This document shows, one piece after another, positions 50,522 through 60,714 of a stretch of DNA of 64,000 nucleotides. Position numbers and translations under genes: made by a program. Location of the stretch: the NCBI GenBank assembly GCA_023409995.1, contig JAEYQN010000031.1, forward strand, positions 1 to 64,000, read 5' to 3'. The stretch's first letter is position 1. Each line of letters begins with the position of its first letter. The notes beneath the pieces are model-generated. The model did no database searches and was not told where the DNA came from. It saw only the letters and a list, made by a program, of their open reading frames with translations. Source of the DNA: Cyanobacteria bacterium OH_CBB_238. Lineage in GTDB: Bacteria > Cyanobacteriota > Vampirovibrionia > Gastranaerophilales > Gastranaerophilaceae.

Positions 50522-52624
50522 GTGGCCCAAGCGGCAGGGAAAAATCCAATAGTTGAATATGTATTAGCAGGATTTGTAATCGCGCTAATAATTATTTTGC
50601 TTGCTGAAGTTCCGACTTGGGTAATAAATTTTTCAATAAGTTTGAATATTACACTAGGAATTGTTCTTTTAATGATTTCTCTGTATATACAAAAGCCATT
50701 GGAACTTGCGGCTTTTCCCTCTATTATTCTTATTGGTACCATGTTTCGGCTTGTATTAAGTATTGCTTCAACAAGGTTGATTTTAGCAAAGGGTGATGCT
50801 GGAGAAGTTGTGCATGCCTTTGGGGTTTTTGTTACCGGTGGAAACTTGATTGTTGGTTTTGTAATATTTTTGATAATTACAGTTGTGCAATTCATGGTAA
50901 TTACTAAGGGTGCTGAGCGTATAGCGGAAGTTGCTGCAAGATTTGCTCTAGACGCTATGCCTGGTAAACAAATGACAATTGATGCTGATTTCAATGCAGG
51001 ATTAATATCTCCAGAAGAAGCGGTTAAAAAACGTGAAGACTTACAAAGAGAGTCAAGCTTATTCGGTTCAATGGATGGTGCGATGAAGTTTGTAAAGGGA
51101 GATACAATCGCTGGTATTATTATTGTTATTATAAACATTGTTGGTGGATTGTCTATTGGTGTTCTTCAACAAGGAATGCCTGCCGCTGATGCTGTTTCAA
51201 AATATACAGTTTTAACAATTGGTGATGGTTTGTCTGCTCAAGTCCCTTCGTTGTTGATGGCAATAGCTGCTGGTATTGTAATGACTCGTTCTTCTGCTGC
51301 AAGTTCTTCTTTGGGTCTTGATTTAGCTTCACAATTTTTAAATAAACCTAATAGTTTATTTTTATCATGTGCTTTTTTAATATTAATTGCAGCTACAAGT
51401 GGCTTTACCGGATTGCCACCACTACCGTTTATAATGTTTGCAATTATTCTGGGTATTTCTGGGTTCTCTGTTCTTGTTAATCAAGATGTACAATCTCAAT
51501 TAACTCAATTGGAAGGTGTGCGGCAAAACATGCAAGATCTTGTAAATCCAAATAGGATGTATGAGAGATTGGGTGTTGATGTCCTAAGTTTGCAGGTCGG
51601 TTCTGGTCTGTTGATTATTGCAGATCCCGATCAAGAAGGTCAGTTATTGCCTAAAATTGCAGCTTTAAGGCAAAGAGTTACTGATGAATTAGGGTATATT
51701 GTTCCAAACATAAGAATTATGGATTCGTCTGCTCTTGATGCAAATGAATATTTGATTTCTATTAGGGGAAATACTGTTGCGACAGGAATGGTTTATCCTG
51801 GTAAAAACATGGTAATAGCAGATCAGTGGGATTCGTTGGGTAAGGATGTGCCTAAAGATGCTATTATTGGAGTTGATCCTACTTATCAAACGCAGGCTTA
51901 TTGGCTTGACCCTACTACAATTGATCCTAATGATAAAATCACAGCAGTTGATTCAGTTGATGTAATTGTCACTCATATACAAGAAGCTGTGAGAAAATAT
52001 GTTGATGAGGTTATGACAAAGACAGATGTCTTGAAATTGATGGAACTTGTGAAAAGTCAGGATCCGACATTGGTTAATGATCTTGTGCCAACAATTATAT
52101 CTACTAGTGACTTGAGAAAAATATTTGTAAATCTTATCAGAGAAAAAGTCTCAATTAAAGATATTATATTTATATTTGAGAGACTTTGCGATTATGCAAG
52201 ATTTTCAAAAGAGCCTGATATTCTATCTGAAAGATTAAGGGCCGCTTTGGGTAGGCAAATTTGTTTATCTAACTCTACTTCTGATAAAATTTTATATGCG
52301 TTGACTCTCTCATCTGAATGGGAAAAAACATTGGATGATAGTTGTCAGAGAACTGAGTTAGGGACAATGTTTTTATTGAATCCTCTTCAAGTTCAAGAAT
52401 TGATTGAATCATCAGCTTCTACATTAATGAGAGCTCATCAAAATATAGGTAAACAGCCTGTTATCTTGTGTTCACCAAGAATAAGGCTTCCTTTGTATCA
52501 GCTATTAGAGAGACATATACCTACAATTGTTGTAATTTCATATTCAGAGTTAATAACAGATATTAGAGTTGAAGCAGTTGATACTATTGGTGAGTCGTAT
52601 GCTTCTGAGTATAATTTTGGGTAA
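50522..52624 (+). CDS. flhA: Flagellar export protein FlhA
   Basis: FlhA is the 700-aa export-gate component of the flagellar type III system. About eight transmembrane segments lie within residues 15-330, with the cytoplasmic loop containing the FHIPEP motif (RIAEVAARFALDAMPGKQMTIDADFNAG). The C-terminal cytoplasmic domain (about 345-700) binds chaperones and late substrates. The start is GTG at 50522 with AAGGGG upstream. It precedes fliI by 3 nt. Here it sits between fliH and fliI, whereas flhA is often in a separate operon. Confidence 0.97.
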   Translation: MAQAAGKNPIVEYVLAGFVIALIIILLAEVPTWVINFSISLNITLGIVLLMISLYIQKPLELAAFPSIILIGTMFRLVLSIASTRLILAKGDAGEVVHAFGVFVTGGNLIVGFVIFLIITVVQFMVITKGAERIAEVAARFALDAMPGKQMTIDADFNAGLISPEEAVKKREDLQRESSLFGSMDGAMKFVKGDTIAGIIIVIINIVGGLSIGVLQQGMPAADAVSKYTVLTIGDGLSAQVPSLLMAIAAGIVMTRSSAASSSLGLDLASQFLNKPNSLFLSCAFLILIAATSGFTGLPPLPFIMFAIILGISGFSVLVNQDVQSQLTQLEGVRQNMQDLVNPNRMYERLGVDVLSLQVGSGLLIIADPDQEGQLLPKIAALRQRVTDELGYIVPNIRIMDSSALDANEYLISIRGNTVATGMVYPGKNMVIADQWDSLGKDVPKDAIIGVDPTYQTQAYWLDPTTIDPNDKITAVDSVDVIVTHIQEAVRKYVDEVMTKTDVLKLMELVKSQDPTLVNDLVPTIISTSDLRKIFVNLIREKVSIKDIIFIFERLCDYARFSKEPDILSERLRAALGRQICLSNSTSDKILYALTLSSEWEKTLDDSCQRTELGTMFLLNPLQVQELIESSASTLMRAHQNIGKQPVILCSPRIRLPLYQLLERHIPTIVVISYSELITDIRVEAVDTIGESYASEYNFG

Positions 52625-52627
52625 TAT

Positions 52628-53977
52628 ATGATAGAACAAAGTTATGAAAAATCAATTGAATATTTGAAAAGTAGGGCATTTGATATAATACACAATACTC
52701 CTTTATATACATATAAGGGTTCAGTTTCAAAACTATTAGGGCTAACTGTAGAGGTAAAGCTTCCTGGGTTGAAAATTGGAGATTTATGCTTTATCGAAAC
52801 ACACGAAGGAGAACGGAAGGCTGCAGAAGTAGTTGCTTTTAAAGGAGAAAATGCTCAACTTTTATTACTTTATGATGGTGCAGGTATTGGTCAAGGAAGT
52901 TTAGTCCAATCTACCAGCAAGCCAATTACGATCCCTGTTGGTGATTTTTTACTTGGCAGGCTTATTAATCCGTTAGGGGAACCTATCGATGGAATGCCTT
53001 TAGACACATCTTCGGCCTCTTGGGTTAGTATTGATAACTCCCCTCCCGATGCTTTTGATCGTCCAATTATAGATAAGATGTTTTCTAGTGGGGTTAGAGC
53101 AATAGATTCTGTTTTAACGCTTGGGGCTGGTCAACGTATGGGATTGTTTGCCGGTTCTGGTGTTGGTAAAAGTACAATGTTAGGTATGATTGCGAGAAAT
53201 TCGGAGGCTGATGTAAACGTCATGGCTTTAATTGGAGAGCGTGGTCGTGAAGTTAAAGAATTTATTGAGAATTCACTTGGGCCAGAAGGGATGAAAAAAT
53301 CAGTTCTTGTATGTTCTACAGGTGACCAACCTCCATTGATAAGGATGAAATGTCTACAAACAGCAACAGCAGTTTGTGAATATTTTAGAGACCAAGGAAA
53401 AAAAGTTTTTTTAATGACTGATACGGTAACAAGGTGTGCTATGGCTGGTCGTGAAGTTGGGTTGTCAATTGGTGAACCCCCGACAATGAAAGGCTATCCT
53501 CCTTCCATTTTCTCATGGCTACAGAAAGTTTTAGAACGTACAGGAAATAGTAAAAAAGGGTCTATTACAGCGCTGTATACTGTATTGATGGAAGGTGATG
53601 ATATAAACGATCCAGTTGTTGATACAGTAAGAGGTATTGTAGATGGTCACATTTTTCTTTCAAGAAAAGTTGCAGAGATGAATCATTACCCAGCTATAGA
53701 TGTATTAGGAAGTATTAGCCGTTTATTTACAGAAATTGCAGATAAAGATCACATTGCTTCTGCATATAAAATGAGAAAGTTAATGGCTCTATATCGTGAG
53801 AATAAAGATCTTATTGATGTTGGAATGTATACATCAGGCTCAAATCCAAGGCTTGATATTGCAATTGAAATGATGCCTCAGATAAATGCATTTTTGCAGC
53901 AAAGAGTGTCTGATAGTGTTAGCATGGATAATACTATTTCTACTTTAATAAGTATGATGCATGATATTGAAATATAA
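52628..53977 (+). CDS. fliI: Flagellum-specific ATP synthase FliI
   Basis: The cytoplasmic hexameric ATPase that energises flagellar protein export. At 449 aa it shows Walker A GSGVGKST at 176-183, GERGREVKEFIE, the Walker B-type region with KVFLMTDTVTRCAMAGREVG, and SIGEPPTMKGYPPSIFSWLQKVLERTG, diagnostic of FliI/SctN. The final gene of the flagellar operon, followed by a strong terminator. Confidence 0.97.
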   Translation: MIEQSYEKSIEYLKSRAFDIIHNTPLYTYKGSVSKLLGLTVEVKLPGLKIGDLCFIETHEGERKAAEVVAFKGENAQLLLLYDGAGIGQGSLVQSTSKPITIPVGDFLLGRLINPLGEPIDGMPLDTSSASWVSIDNSPPDAFDRPIIDKMFSSGVRAIDSVLTLGAGQRMGLFAGSGVGKSTMLGMIARNSEADVNVMALIGERGREVKEFIENSLGPEGMKKSVLVCSTGDQPPLIRMKCLQTATAVCEYFRDQGKKVFLMTDTVTRCAMAGREVGLSIGEPPTMKGYPPSIFSWLQKVLERTGNSKKGSITALYTVLMEGDDINDPVVDTVRGIVDGHIFLSRKVAEMNHYPAIDVLGSISRLFTEIADKDHIASAYKMRKLMALYRENKDLIDVGMYTSGSNPRLDIAIEMMPQINAFLQQRVSDSVSMDNTISTLISMMHDIEI

Positions 53978-54008
53978 AAAGAGAGAATAAATACTATTCT
54001 CTCTTTTT
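53978..54008. terminator. Terminator after fliI
   Basis: A stem AAAGAGAGAAT (53978-53988) pairing with ATTCTCTCTTT (53996-54006), 7-nt loop, with flanking A and T runs. It ends the flagellar operon and can also serve the convergent leuS. Confidence 0.9.
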
Positions 54009-54027
54009 ATTTAGTCAGTCTTACACT

Positions 54028-56514
54028 TTATTTTATTACAATGTTAACCAGTTTTCCGGGAACAACAATTGTTTTTACAATAGTTTTTCCATCAGTTAAT
54101 TCTTTAATTTTTGGGCTTTGAAGTGCTAGTTTTTCAAGTTCTTCTTTTGATGTTTCTGCATCAACTTCTATCTTATCTTTAACTTTTCCGTTAATTTGAG
54201 CAACAAGGGTTATAGTGCTGGTTTTTGCTAATTTTTCGTCAAAAGAAGGCCAAGCTGAATCAAGGATTGAGCCATCTCCTCCAAGGTCAGAATATATTTC
54301 TTCACTTAAATGAGGAACAACTGGTGAAACCAGTTTTAATAAGCTTATCATCGCAAAACTATACACCGCTTTGTCTTCATTGTTGAAGTCTTCTTTTTTT
54401 GCAACATAATCATATATTGCATTTGTAAACTCTCTAAATTTTGATATTACGGTATTAAATTGAAATTCGTTAGAGATGTCCTGTGATATCTTTTTTATTG
54501 CCATGTGAGTTTCTCTTACAAGATTATTATTATCTTTGCTTAATGAACTAATCTCCGGCAATTCATAAGTTAGAGATAAATTCTCCTGATTATTGCTGAA
54601 TAGCTTCCATAACCTATTTAAAAACTTGTAGCATCCTTCTACCCCTGCGTCAGACCAGTCAAAGTCTCTTGCTGGAGGAGAATCTGATAGGATAAATAAT
54701 CTTGCTGTATCTGCTCCATAGTTTTCAAATATTTCATCAGGATCAACAGTATTACCTTTTGACTTAGACATTTTTGAGCCGTCTTTTAATACCATACCTT
54801 GAGTAAGAAGATTTTTAAATGGTTCATCAAAGTCAAGTAATTCCAAATCTCTTAGTGCTTTTGTAAAGAATCGAGCGTAGAGTAAATGTAAAATAGCATG
54901 CTCAATTCCTCCCACATACTGATCAACTGGCGACCAGTAGTTAATTATATCTCTTTCAAATGGCTTTTTGTCATTTTGGGCATCAACATATCTATGGTAA
55001 TACCAATTAGAACACATAAATGTATCCATTGTGTCCGTTTCTCTTGTTGCTTCACCACCGCAATGAGGACATGTTGTTTTTTGGAAAGATTCAGATGTTA
55101 AAATTGGGGACTTGCCTACAACTGAAAAATCTACATCTTCCGGTAAAAGAACAGGCAAGTCTTCTTCTTTTACTGGTACTGTACCACATTTGTCGCAATA
55201 TACCATTGGGATAGGTGTACCCCAATATCTTTGCCTTGATATTAACCAATCTCTTAATCTGTATTGTGTTGTTGCTTCTCCAAATCCACCCTTTTCAGCA
55301 AGCTCAATCATTGCTTTTTTGCCATCTAGGTTGTTTAGTCCATTGCATTCTCCTGAATTAACCATAATTCCAGGCTCAGTGTATGCTGTAGTCAAACTTT
55401 CTAAATTTTGTTCTTTATTTTGAATGACAATTTTTATTGGAAGTTCGAATTTCGTTGCAAATTCAAAATCTCTTTCATCGTGTGCCGGAACTGCCATAAC
55501 GGCCCCTGTTCCGTATTCCACCAATGCATAATCTGCAGTCCAAATAGGTGATTCTTCGCCATTGAATGGATTTATTATATGAGTGCCTAAAGGTACTCCT
55601 GTTTTTACACGATCTGTTGACATTCTTTCTATTTCAGTCATTTTTCGAGCATTTTCTCTGTATTCTTCAACTGCTGCTTTGTTTGCCGAAGTTGTAAGTT
55701 TTTCTATGTCTTTGTATTCAGGAGCAACAACCAAATATGTGATACCAAATGCGGTGTCGGGTCGTGTAGTATATACAGGAATTTCAAGTCCATCAATTTC
55801 TTTAACTTTGAATTTTAAAATTGCACCTTGAGATTTACCAATCCAATTTTTTTGCATAACTTTTACACTGTCTGGCCAACCATCAAGTTTGTCTAAGTCA
55901 GTCAGTAGTTGTTCTGCATATTCGGTAATCTTTAAGAACCATTGTGATAGGTATTTTTTCTTAACTATGTCGTCACATCTCCAACATTTACCGTCAATAA
56001 CCTGCTCATTTGCAAGAACTGTTGCACACTTTTCGCACCAATTTACTGCCGCCTCTTTTTTATACGCTAAACCTTTTTCATATAGCTTGATAAAAAACCA
56101 CTGTGTCCACTTATAGTAATCTGGTAAGCATGTTGTAACTTCTCTATCCCAATCAACCATTAATCCCAAAGATTTTAACTGTTTTTTCATGTACGAAATA
56201 TTGTCCAGAGTCCAAGTTTTTGGATTTGCACCATGCTGAATCGCTGCATTTTCAGCGGGTAAGCCAAAGCTATCCCAACCCATTGGGTGAAGCACATTGA
56301 ATCCATTCATTCTTTTAAATCTTGCTATGACATCCGAAATTGTATAATTTCTTACGTGTCCCATATGGAGTTTTCCTGAAGGATATGGCAGCATTGACAA
56401 AATATAGTATTTTTCTTTATCTGTTAAATTTTCAGTTTTATTTAATTTTTTTTCGTCCCAAATTTGTTGCCATTTTTTTTCAATTTCCTGCGGGAAATAG
56501 CGTTCTTTTATCAC
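54028..56514 (-). CDS. leuS: Leucyl-tRNA synthetase
   Basis: A class I synthetase of 828 aa. The HIGH-type motif is PYPSGKLHMGH (about 43-53). The CP1 editing domain is in the middle (TTRPDTAFGITYLVV), a zinc-binding region has CPHCGG, and KMSKSKGN lies near residue 585. A C-terminal domain ends in the KLVNIVI strand. The leader is AT-rich. It is monocistronic, flanked by the fliI terminator region. Confidence 0.98.
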   Translation of the reverse strand: MIKERYFPQEIEKKWQQIWDEKKLNKTENLTDKEKYYILSMLPYPSGKLHMGHVRNYTISDVIARFKRMNGFNVLHPMGWDSFGLPAENAAIQHGANPKTWTLDNISYMKKQLKSLGLMVDWDREVTTCLPDYYKWTQWFFIKLYEKGLAYKKEAAVNWCEKCATVLANEQVIDGKCWRCDDIVKKKYLSQWFLKITEYAEQLLTDLDKLDGWPDSVKVMQKNWIGKSQGAILKFKVKEIDGLEIPVYTTRPDTAFGITYLVVAPEYKDIEKLTTSANKAAVEEYRENARKMTEIERMSTDRVKTGVPLGTHIINPFNGEESPIWTADYALVEYGTGAVMAVPAHDERDFEFATKFELPIKIVIQNKEQNLESLTTAYTEPGIMVNSGECNGLNNLDGKKAMIELAEKGGFGEATTQYRLRDWLISRQRYWGTPIPMVYCDKCGTVPVKEEDLPVLLPEDVDFSVVGKSPILTSESFQKTTCPHCGGEATRETDTMDTFMCSNWYYHRYVDAQNDKKPFERDIINYWSPVDQYVGGIEHAILHLLYARFFTKALRDLELLDFDEPFKNLLTQGMVLKDGSKMSKSKGNTVDPDEIFENYGADTARLFILSDSPPARDFDWSDAGVEGCYKFLNRLWKLFSNNQENLSLTYELPEISSLSKDNNNLVRETHMAIKKISQDISNEFQFNTVISKFREFTNAIYDYVAKKEDFNNEDKAVYSFAMISLLKLVSPVVPHLSEEIYSDLGGDGSILDSAWPSFDEKLAKTSTITLVAQINGKVKDKIEVDAETSKEELEKLALQSPKIKELTDGKTIVKTIVVPGKLVNIVIK

Positions 56515-56581
56515 TGCTCACTCCTTATAAACTAAATGAATTCGATAGCAATATTATAATAAAAAAATGGAATGTTGTTAA

Positions 56582-57574
56582 TTAAAATAATTCTACTATT
56601 TTTTCAGGGTTAATGTTTAAACATTCTTTTATCTCACAGCTAACTTGACGTTTATCCCACAAACAAGGTCTACAGTCAGTGTCAGCTGTTATTGCTATAT
56701 AGTTTTCAGAGGCAGGAATTAATTTACTTTCGTCTGTTGGTCCAAAAATTGCAATTGTTTTCGTCTTTGTTGCTATACCTATATGCATTGGGGCTGAATC
56801 AGAGCATACAAGTGCCTCGCACTGCTTGATTAACTTGGCTAAATCCATAATATTTTTTGTTTTACCATACATATCATTTAGTTTTGTTGTATCTTTATCT
56901 TTAAAATATTCTCTTATTTCTTTTATGCATTCATCATCATCCGGACCACCTGCTAAGTATACATTTTTACCTTTGCTTAGAAGGCTTTCAATTAATTTTG
57001 CCCAAGTTATGTTAGTCCAATTTTTTATAATATTTTTTCTGATACTCATTTTACTGACACCAGGATGGACCAATATTGAGTTTGAAAATTTGGGCAAATC
57101 CTCGACAATAATTTCTGGGTCTTCATAAGTTTGCCCAGTCAGCTCTTCAATCAAATTATGGTACATTTTTCCAGCGTATTGTTTTTGATTTAATTTTACT
57201 GCTTTTGTGAGTAATTTTTGCGTCAATACTCCGCTATCATATCCAATTCTTGTTTTGATGCCTGTAAAATATAATAATAGTGGTATTAATTTATTAGATC
57301 CTGATGAGATAACAACATCATAATTACCAATAAGCGCTTTGAAATAGAATTTTAAAAGTTCTTTATATTTATTTTTGCCTTTTATATCAACTCCAATAGT
57401 GTCGTCTATATATGCGCATAGATTTTTTATACTAGCGCTTCTTGGTTCTAGTGTGAGTGTTATTTTTGCATTTGGAAATTTTTTCTTGATGCTTTTTATT
57501 GTTGGTAAAAACAATATTTCATCACCAATACCTCCAAAATTAATTAGAAGTATGTTTTTATATTCTTTGTTCAT
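56582..57574 (-). CDS. Glycosyltransferase family 9 protein
   Basis: A 330-aa GT-B glycosyltransferase of the ADP-heptose:LPS heptosyltransferase type (GT9). Seen are ILLINFGGIGDEILFLPTIK at the start with the acceptor-side Asp, VHPGV in the middle, AGGPDDDE, and the nucleotide-sugar region CEALVCSDSAPMHIGIA plus IFGPTD. A Cys-rich end (CRPCLWDKRQVSCEIKECL) is frequent in the family. GT9 proteins act at the inner membrane on LPS core, which supports a diderm envelope. It ends 67 nt from leuS and is preceded by a small unknown gene. Confidence 0.88.
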   Translation of the reverse strand: MNKEYKNILLINFGGIGDEILFLPTIKSIKKKFPNAKITLTLEPRSASIKNLCAYIDDTIGVDIKGKNKYKELLKFYFKALIGNYDVVISSGSNKLIPLLLYFTGIKTRIGYDSGVLTQKLLTKAVKLNQKQYAGKMYHNLIEELTGQTYEDPEIIVEDLPKFSNSILVHPGVSKMSIRKNIIKNWTNITWAKLIESLLSKGKNVYLAGGPDDDECIKEIREYFKDKDTTKLNDMYGKTKNIMDLAKLIKQCEALVCSDSAPMHIGIATKTKTIAIFGPTDESKLIPASENYIAITADTDCRPCLWDKRQVSCEIKECLNINPEKIVELF

Positions 57575-57575
57575 T

Positions 57576-57923
57576 TTAAAACGGCTTTGTCTGACTTAAT
57601 TTATTTCTTAATTCTCTAAAACGAGCTATATCTTCTTGAGCTTTGCTGGATTCTTTGAATACAACTTGGCTTGATGGATGCACCATTAGAATATAGTCGA
57701 TATGGATTTCAAGGAAGTTATATTTTCGTGGGGGCGAAGAAGTATTTCTGGAAAGGATTTCTGCATTTGTAACAGCCAAGAACCTTTTCTCTTTGTCGTT
57801 TAACAAGTCTGTCAGTTCACGGTTGTTATTTGTATATTTTGATACGTGGACAATTCCTTTTATATCGTGATCAACTGTTAATATACAAACTTCTATTGGA
57901 ACTGTGTCTATGTGCTTCGCCAT
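57576..57923 (-). CDS. Small protein of unknown function
   Basis: A 115-aa predicted beta-rich soluble protein. Distinct parts are VEVCILTVDHDIKGIVH-like strands, RELTDLLNDKEKRFLAVTNAEI and IDYILMVHPS. From memory this pattern is similar to DUF6812-like proteins, but I cannot check it. Its stop falls 1 nt after the start region of the GT9 gene, so the two are likely co-transcribed. Function unknown. Confidence 0.5.
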   Translation of the reverse strand: MAKHIDTVPIEVCILTVDHDIKGIVHVSKYTNNNRELTDLLNDKEKRFLAVTNAEILSRNTSSPPRKYNFLEIHIDYILMVHPSSQVVFKESSKAQEDIARFRELRNKLSQTKPF

Positions 57924-57985
57924 TTAAAAATCCTTTTCCGTATAACCTTTGCTAATTATATTATAAATTCGTTATTATGACCATA

Positions 57986-59536
57986 TTATATTTTGAAATC
58001 ATTCAGGAATAGTACAACAGAGTCGCCTTGTTCCATATTTAATTTTATTTTTCCTGGTAATGCTTCTGGTGCATTTGTGAATTTTATTGGCATAACGTGT
58101 GTTTTTTCGGAAATACCTCTAATTCTTATTTCTACAGTCTGTTTTTCGCCGAGATTTCTATTTAAAATTACCAGCAGTGTTTTGTTTTGATAGTTTCTCG
58201 CATAAGCAAAAATATTTGAATTATTTGTTGGTAACAACTTAAATGAACCTTTAGTTACTACATCATTAGCAAATTCTCGTAGTTTTATAGACAAGAAAAA
58301 AGTGCCTAACAAGTTTGCGTTTTTACCGCCAGGGCGTCTTGAGTAGTTGAATATATCAAGTTTCCCATTATGAACATAGTAATAATCATCATCGGTATAT
58401 GATTGAATAGCTTTCTTATTTGCATATTGGTACAGATATGAGTCTCCAGTCATAAATCCGTCAGTATAATATGGATTCAACGGTAATGTTGCATCTAGCC
58501 ACATTATCATTTCACTAAATTTTGATTTGCCTGTTACTATCGGGCTTAATTCATCATGTGTAGCAAAACTTCCAATAACAGCTTTTGGTGATTTAAATTC
58601 TGAGTTTAGACTTTGAGTTAAGTCAACCTGTTTTTTTAGTTCCGCAGGCTTTTTCCACTTTTTAAGATCAAAGTAGCTGCCGTAGTAGCCATCAAACCCT
58701 GCCTCTAATAACTTTTTGTAGTTTGTAAAAGGTGCATAAGGTGATGGAGGGTCTGTCCAGCTATCAGAGGCTTCAGCCAAAAACAGAAATTCTGGGTCTT
58801 TATCTCTTGCATACTTAATTAGTTTAACCCAAAAGTCGTATGGCTTTATTGTTGCAACATCGGCTCGTATACCGTCAGCACCAATCCCCATAATCATATC
58901 CACAAATTTTTTATGTTGGACTAACAGTTCTTGGTTCACCGAGCCATCATTATTTAGCGTTTTGAATACTCGGACGTCAGTCCAATCAGCAGGAATGACT
59001 GGCTGTTGTTCTTTATCTAAAACAAATAGGTTTGGTTGTTCTAAGTAGTAGTCGTAAGAACCACAGCTTGGTAAATCAACAACTACTCGAATGTTACGTT
59101 TATGACATTCATCTATAAATAATTTTGCTTGTTGTTCTAGTGTTAATTTGCTTTTTTTATCAGCTAACTGAGGGTTTAGTGTAGTTAAGTCGCTCACGGC
59201 ATAAAGAGAACCAGCTGTACCAATAGCTTTAACTTTGCCTACTGGAGTTATTGGTAGTAAATGGATTGTATTTATACCAAAGGACTTCAATTCATCGAGT
59301 CTGTCTATTGCATTGATAAAACTGCCTGATTCTTCTCCGTTCCTGAAGTCAATTATCTCATCTCCATTTTTATCATTGGCATTGAATGTTCTGAGATTAA
59401 TCCCATATATTATGGCATTTTTGTTTAAGAATTTTGTTCTCAAGTCATTTGTGCTGTATATTGCATCGTTGGCATAAGACGTTTGATTTGCTGATATAAG
59501 TGCAATAATTAGTAATATTTTAAATAATTTTTTCAT
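57986..59536 (-). CDS. Exported GH13 (alpha-amylase superfamily) glycoside hydrolase
   Basis: A 516-aa protein with a signal peptide (MKKLFKILLIIALISANQTSYA). The GH13 barrel has INTIHLLPITPVG, VVVDLPSC, the nucleophile region GIRADVAT, the acid/base in FLAEASD and GSFATHDEL, which corresponds to the final conserved His-Asp. A C-terminal beta domain follows (LVILNRNLGEKQTVEIRIRG). It would act on alpha-glucans or related sugars in the periplasm or outside. The specificity cannot be told. It has a divergent neighbour, pheS. Confidence 0.87.
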   Translation of the reverse strand: MKKLFKILLIIALISANQTSYANDAIYSTNDLRTKFLNKNAIIYGINLRTFNANDKNGDEIIDFRNGEESGSFINAIDRLDELKSFGINTIHLLPITPVGKVKAIGTAGSLYAVSDLTTLNPQLADKKSKLTLEQQAKLFIDECHKRNIRVVVDLPSCGSYDYYLEQPNLFVLDKEQQPVIPADWTDVRVFKTLNNDGSVNQELLVQHKKFVDMIMGIGADGIRADVATIKPYDFWVKLIKYARDKDPEFLFLAEASDSWTDPPSPYAPFTNYKKLLEAGFDGYYGSYFDLKKWKKPAELKKQVDLTQSLNSEFKSPKAVIGSFATHDELSPIVTGKSKFSEMIMWLDATLPLNPYYTDGFMTGDSYLYQYANKKAIQSYTDDDYYYVHNGKLDIFNYSRRPGGKNANLLGTFFLSIKLREFANDVVTKGSFKLLPTNNSNIFAYARNYQNKTLLVILNRNLGEKQTVEIRIRGISEKTHVMPIKFTNAPEALPGKIKLNMEQGDSVVLFLNDFKI

Positions 59537-59577
59537 GCAGTCATTATATCAAAAATTATTTTCATGCCGCAAAATTG

Positions 59578-59607
59578 TTGTTTAACTTAATCTATTTGTC
59601 TTATAAT
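59578..59607 (+). promoter_or_regulatory. Putative pheS promoter
   Basis: TTGTTT (59578-59583), an 18-nt spacer and a perfect TATAAT (59602-59607), with the ATG 32 nt downstream and GAGG before it. The region also separates pheS from the divergent GH13 gene. Confidence 0.5.
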
Positions 59608-59638
59608 CTATATTAATTGTTGTAATTGTGAGGTAAAA

Positions 59639-60673
59639 ATGAAAGCTAAACTTGAAGAAATTTATTCAAATGCTGTAATGGATATTGAAAAAGCCCAAAA
59701 CTCAGCTGATTTAGAAACAGTTAAACTAGATTATTTGAGCCGAAAAGGTGAGTTAAATAATATAAAGAAAAATCTTAAAGATCTTTCAGTTGAAGATAAA
59801 AAAATTGTGGGTGCATTTGCAAATAAAGTTTCTCAAGATTTAGAATCACTTATAGAAGAGAAGTCCAATGCTTTTTATAAGCAAGAATTAAATGCAAAAC
59901 TTTTGGCTGAAAAAATAGATATTACGCTTCCCGGGGATTATATTCCTTATGGAAAAATTCATCCGTTGACCAAAACAGTCAATGAAATTGTTGAAATTTT
60001 TCAAGGAATGGGTTTTTCTCTGGTTCATGAACAAAATAGTCCAGAAGTAGAAACTGAATATTTTAATTTTGATATGTTGAATTTTCCGAAGGACCATCCT
60101 GCTAAAGATATGCAAGATACTTTTTATACTAAAGTTGCTCCTCATGTAGTACTGAGAAGTCAAACTTCAAACTCTCAAATTAGAGAAATGATTGAGCAAA
60201 AACCGCCAATCAGGGTTATTTCTCCCGGCCGTGTATATAGGTGTGAAGCAGTTAGTTCAAGGAAAAATAATTTATTCCATCAAATTGAGGGTCTGCTAAT
60301 AGATAAAGATATAACATTTGCAGATTTAAAAGGTGTTTTGAACGAATTTATAAGATTGTATTTTGGCGCAGCCAGACCGACTAGATTTAGAACTAGTTTT
60401 TTCCCTTTTACTGAACCAAGTGCAGAAATAGATGTTCAATGCATTATGTGTGAAGGTGCTGGTTGTAGGACATGCTCTGGGACTGGTTGGTTGGAAATAT
60501 TGGGTTCTGGTATGGTTGATACAAACGTGCTCAAAAATGTTGGAATAGACCCTGAGGTATATTCTGGCTTTGCTTTTGGTATGGGTGTAGAAAGACTTAC
60601 AATGTTAAAATATGCAATAGATGATATAAGATTATTCTTCAATAATGATGAAAGGTTTCTTAAGCAGTTTTAA
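59639..60673 (+). CDS. pheS: Phenylalanyl-tRNA synthetase alpha subunit
   Basis: A class II synthetase subunit of 344 aa. The N-terminal coiled coil (1-90) binds tRNA, motif 1/2 include PLTKTVNEIVEIFQGMGF and ISPGRVYRCEAVSS, and motif 3 is FAFGMGVERLTML. A Cys-rich insert (CIMCEGAGCRTCSGTG) lies before motif 3, as common in PheS. No pheT follows directly; the next gene is hisF. Confidence 0.97.
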   Translation: MKAKLEEIYSNAVMDIEKAQNSADLETVKLDYLSRKGELNNIKKNLKDLSVEDKKIVGAFANKVSQDLESLIEEKSNAFYKQELNAKLLAEKIDITLPGDYIPYGKIHPLTKTVNEIVEIFQGMGFSLVHEQNSPEVETEYFNFDMLNFPKDHPAKDMQDTFYTKVAPHVVLRSQTSNSQIREMIEQKPPIRVISPGRVYRCEAVSSRKNNLFHQIEGLLIDKDITFADLKGVLNEFIRLYFGAARPTRFRTSFFPFTEPSAEIDVQCIMCEGAGCRTCSGTGWLEILGSGMVDTNVLKNVGIDPEVYSGFAFGMGVERLTMLKYAIDDIRLFFNNDERFLKQF

Positions 60674-60714
60674 TTTATTAATTTAGCTTTTATTTAACAA
60701 TAAGAAAAGGTCAT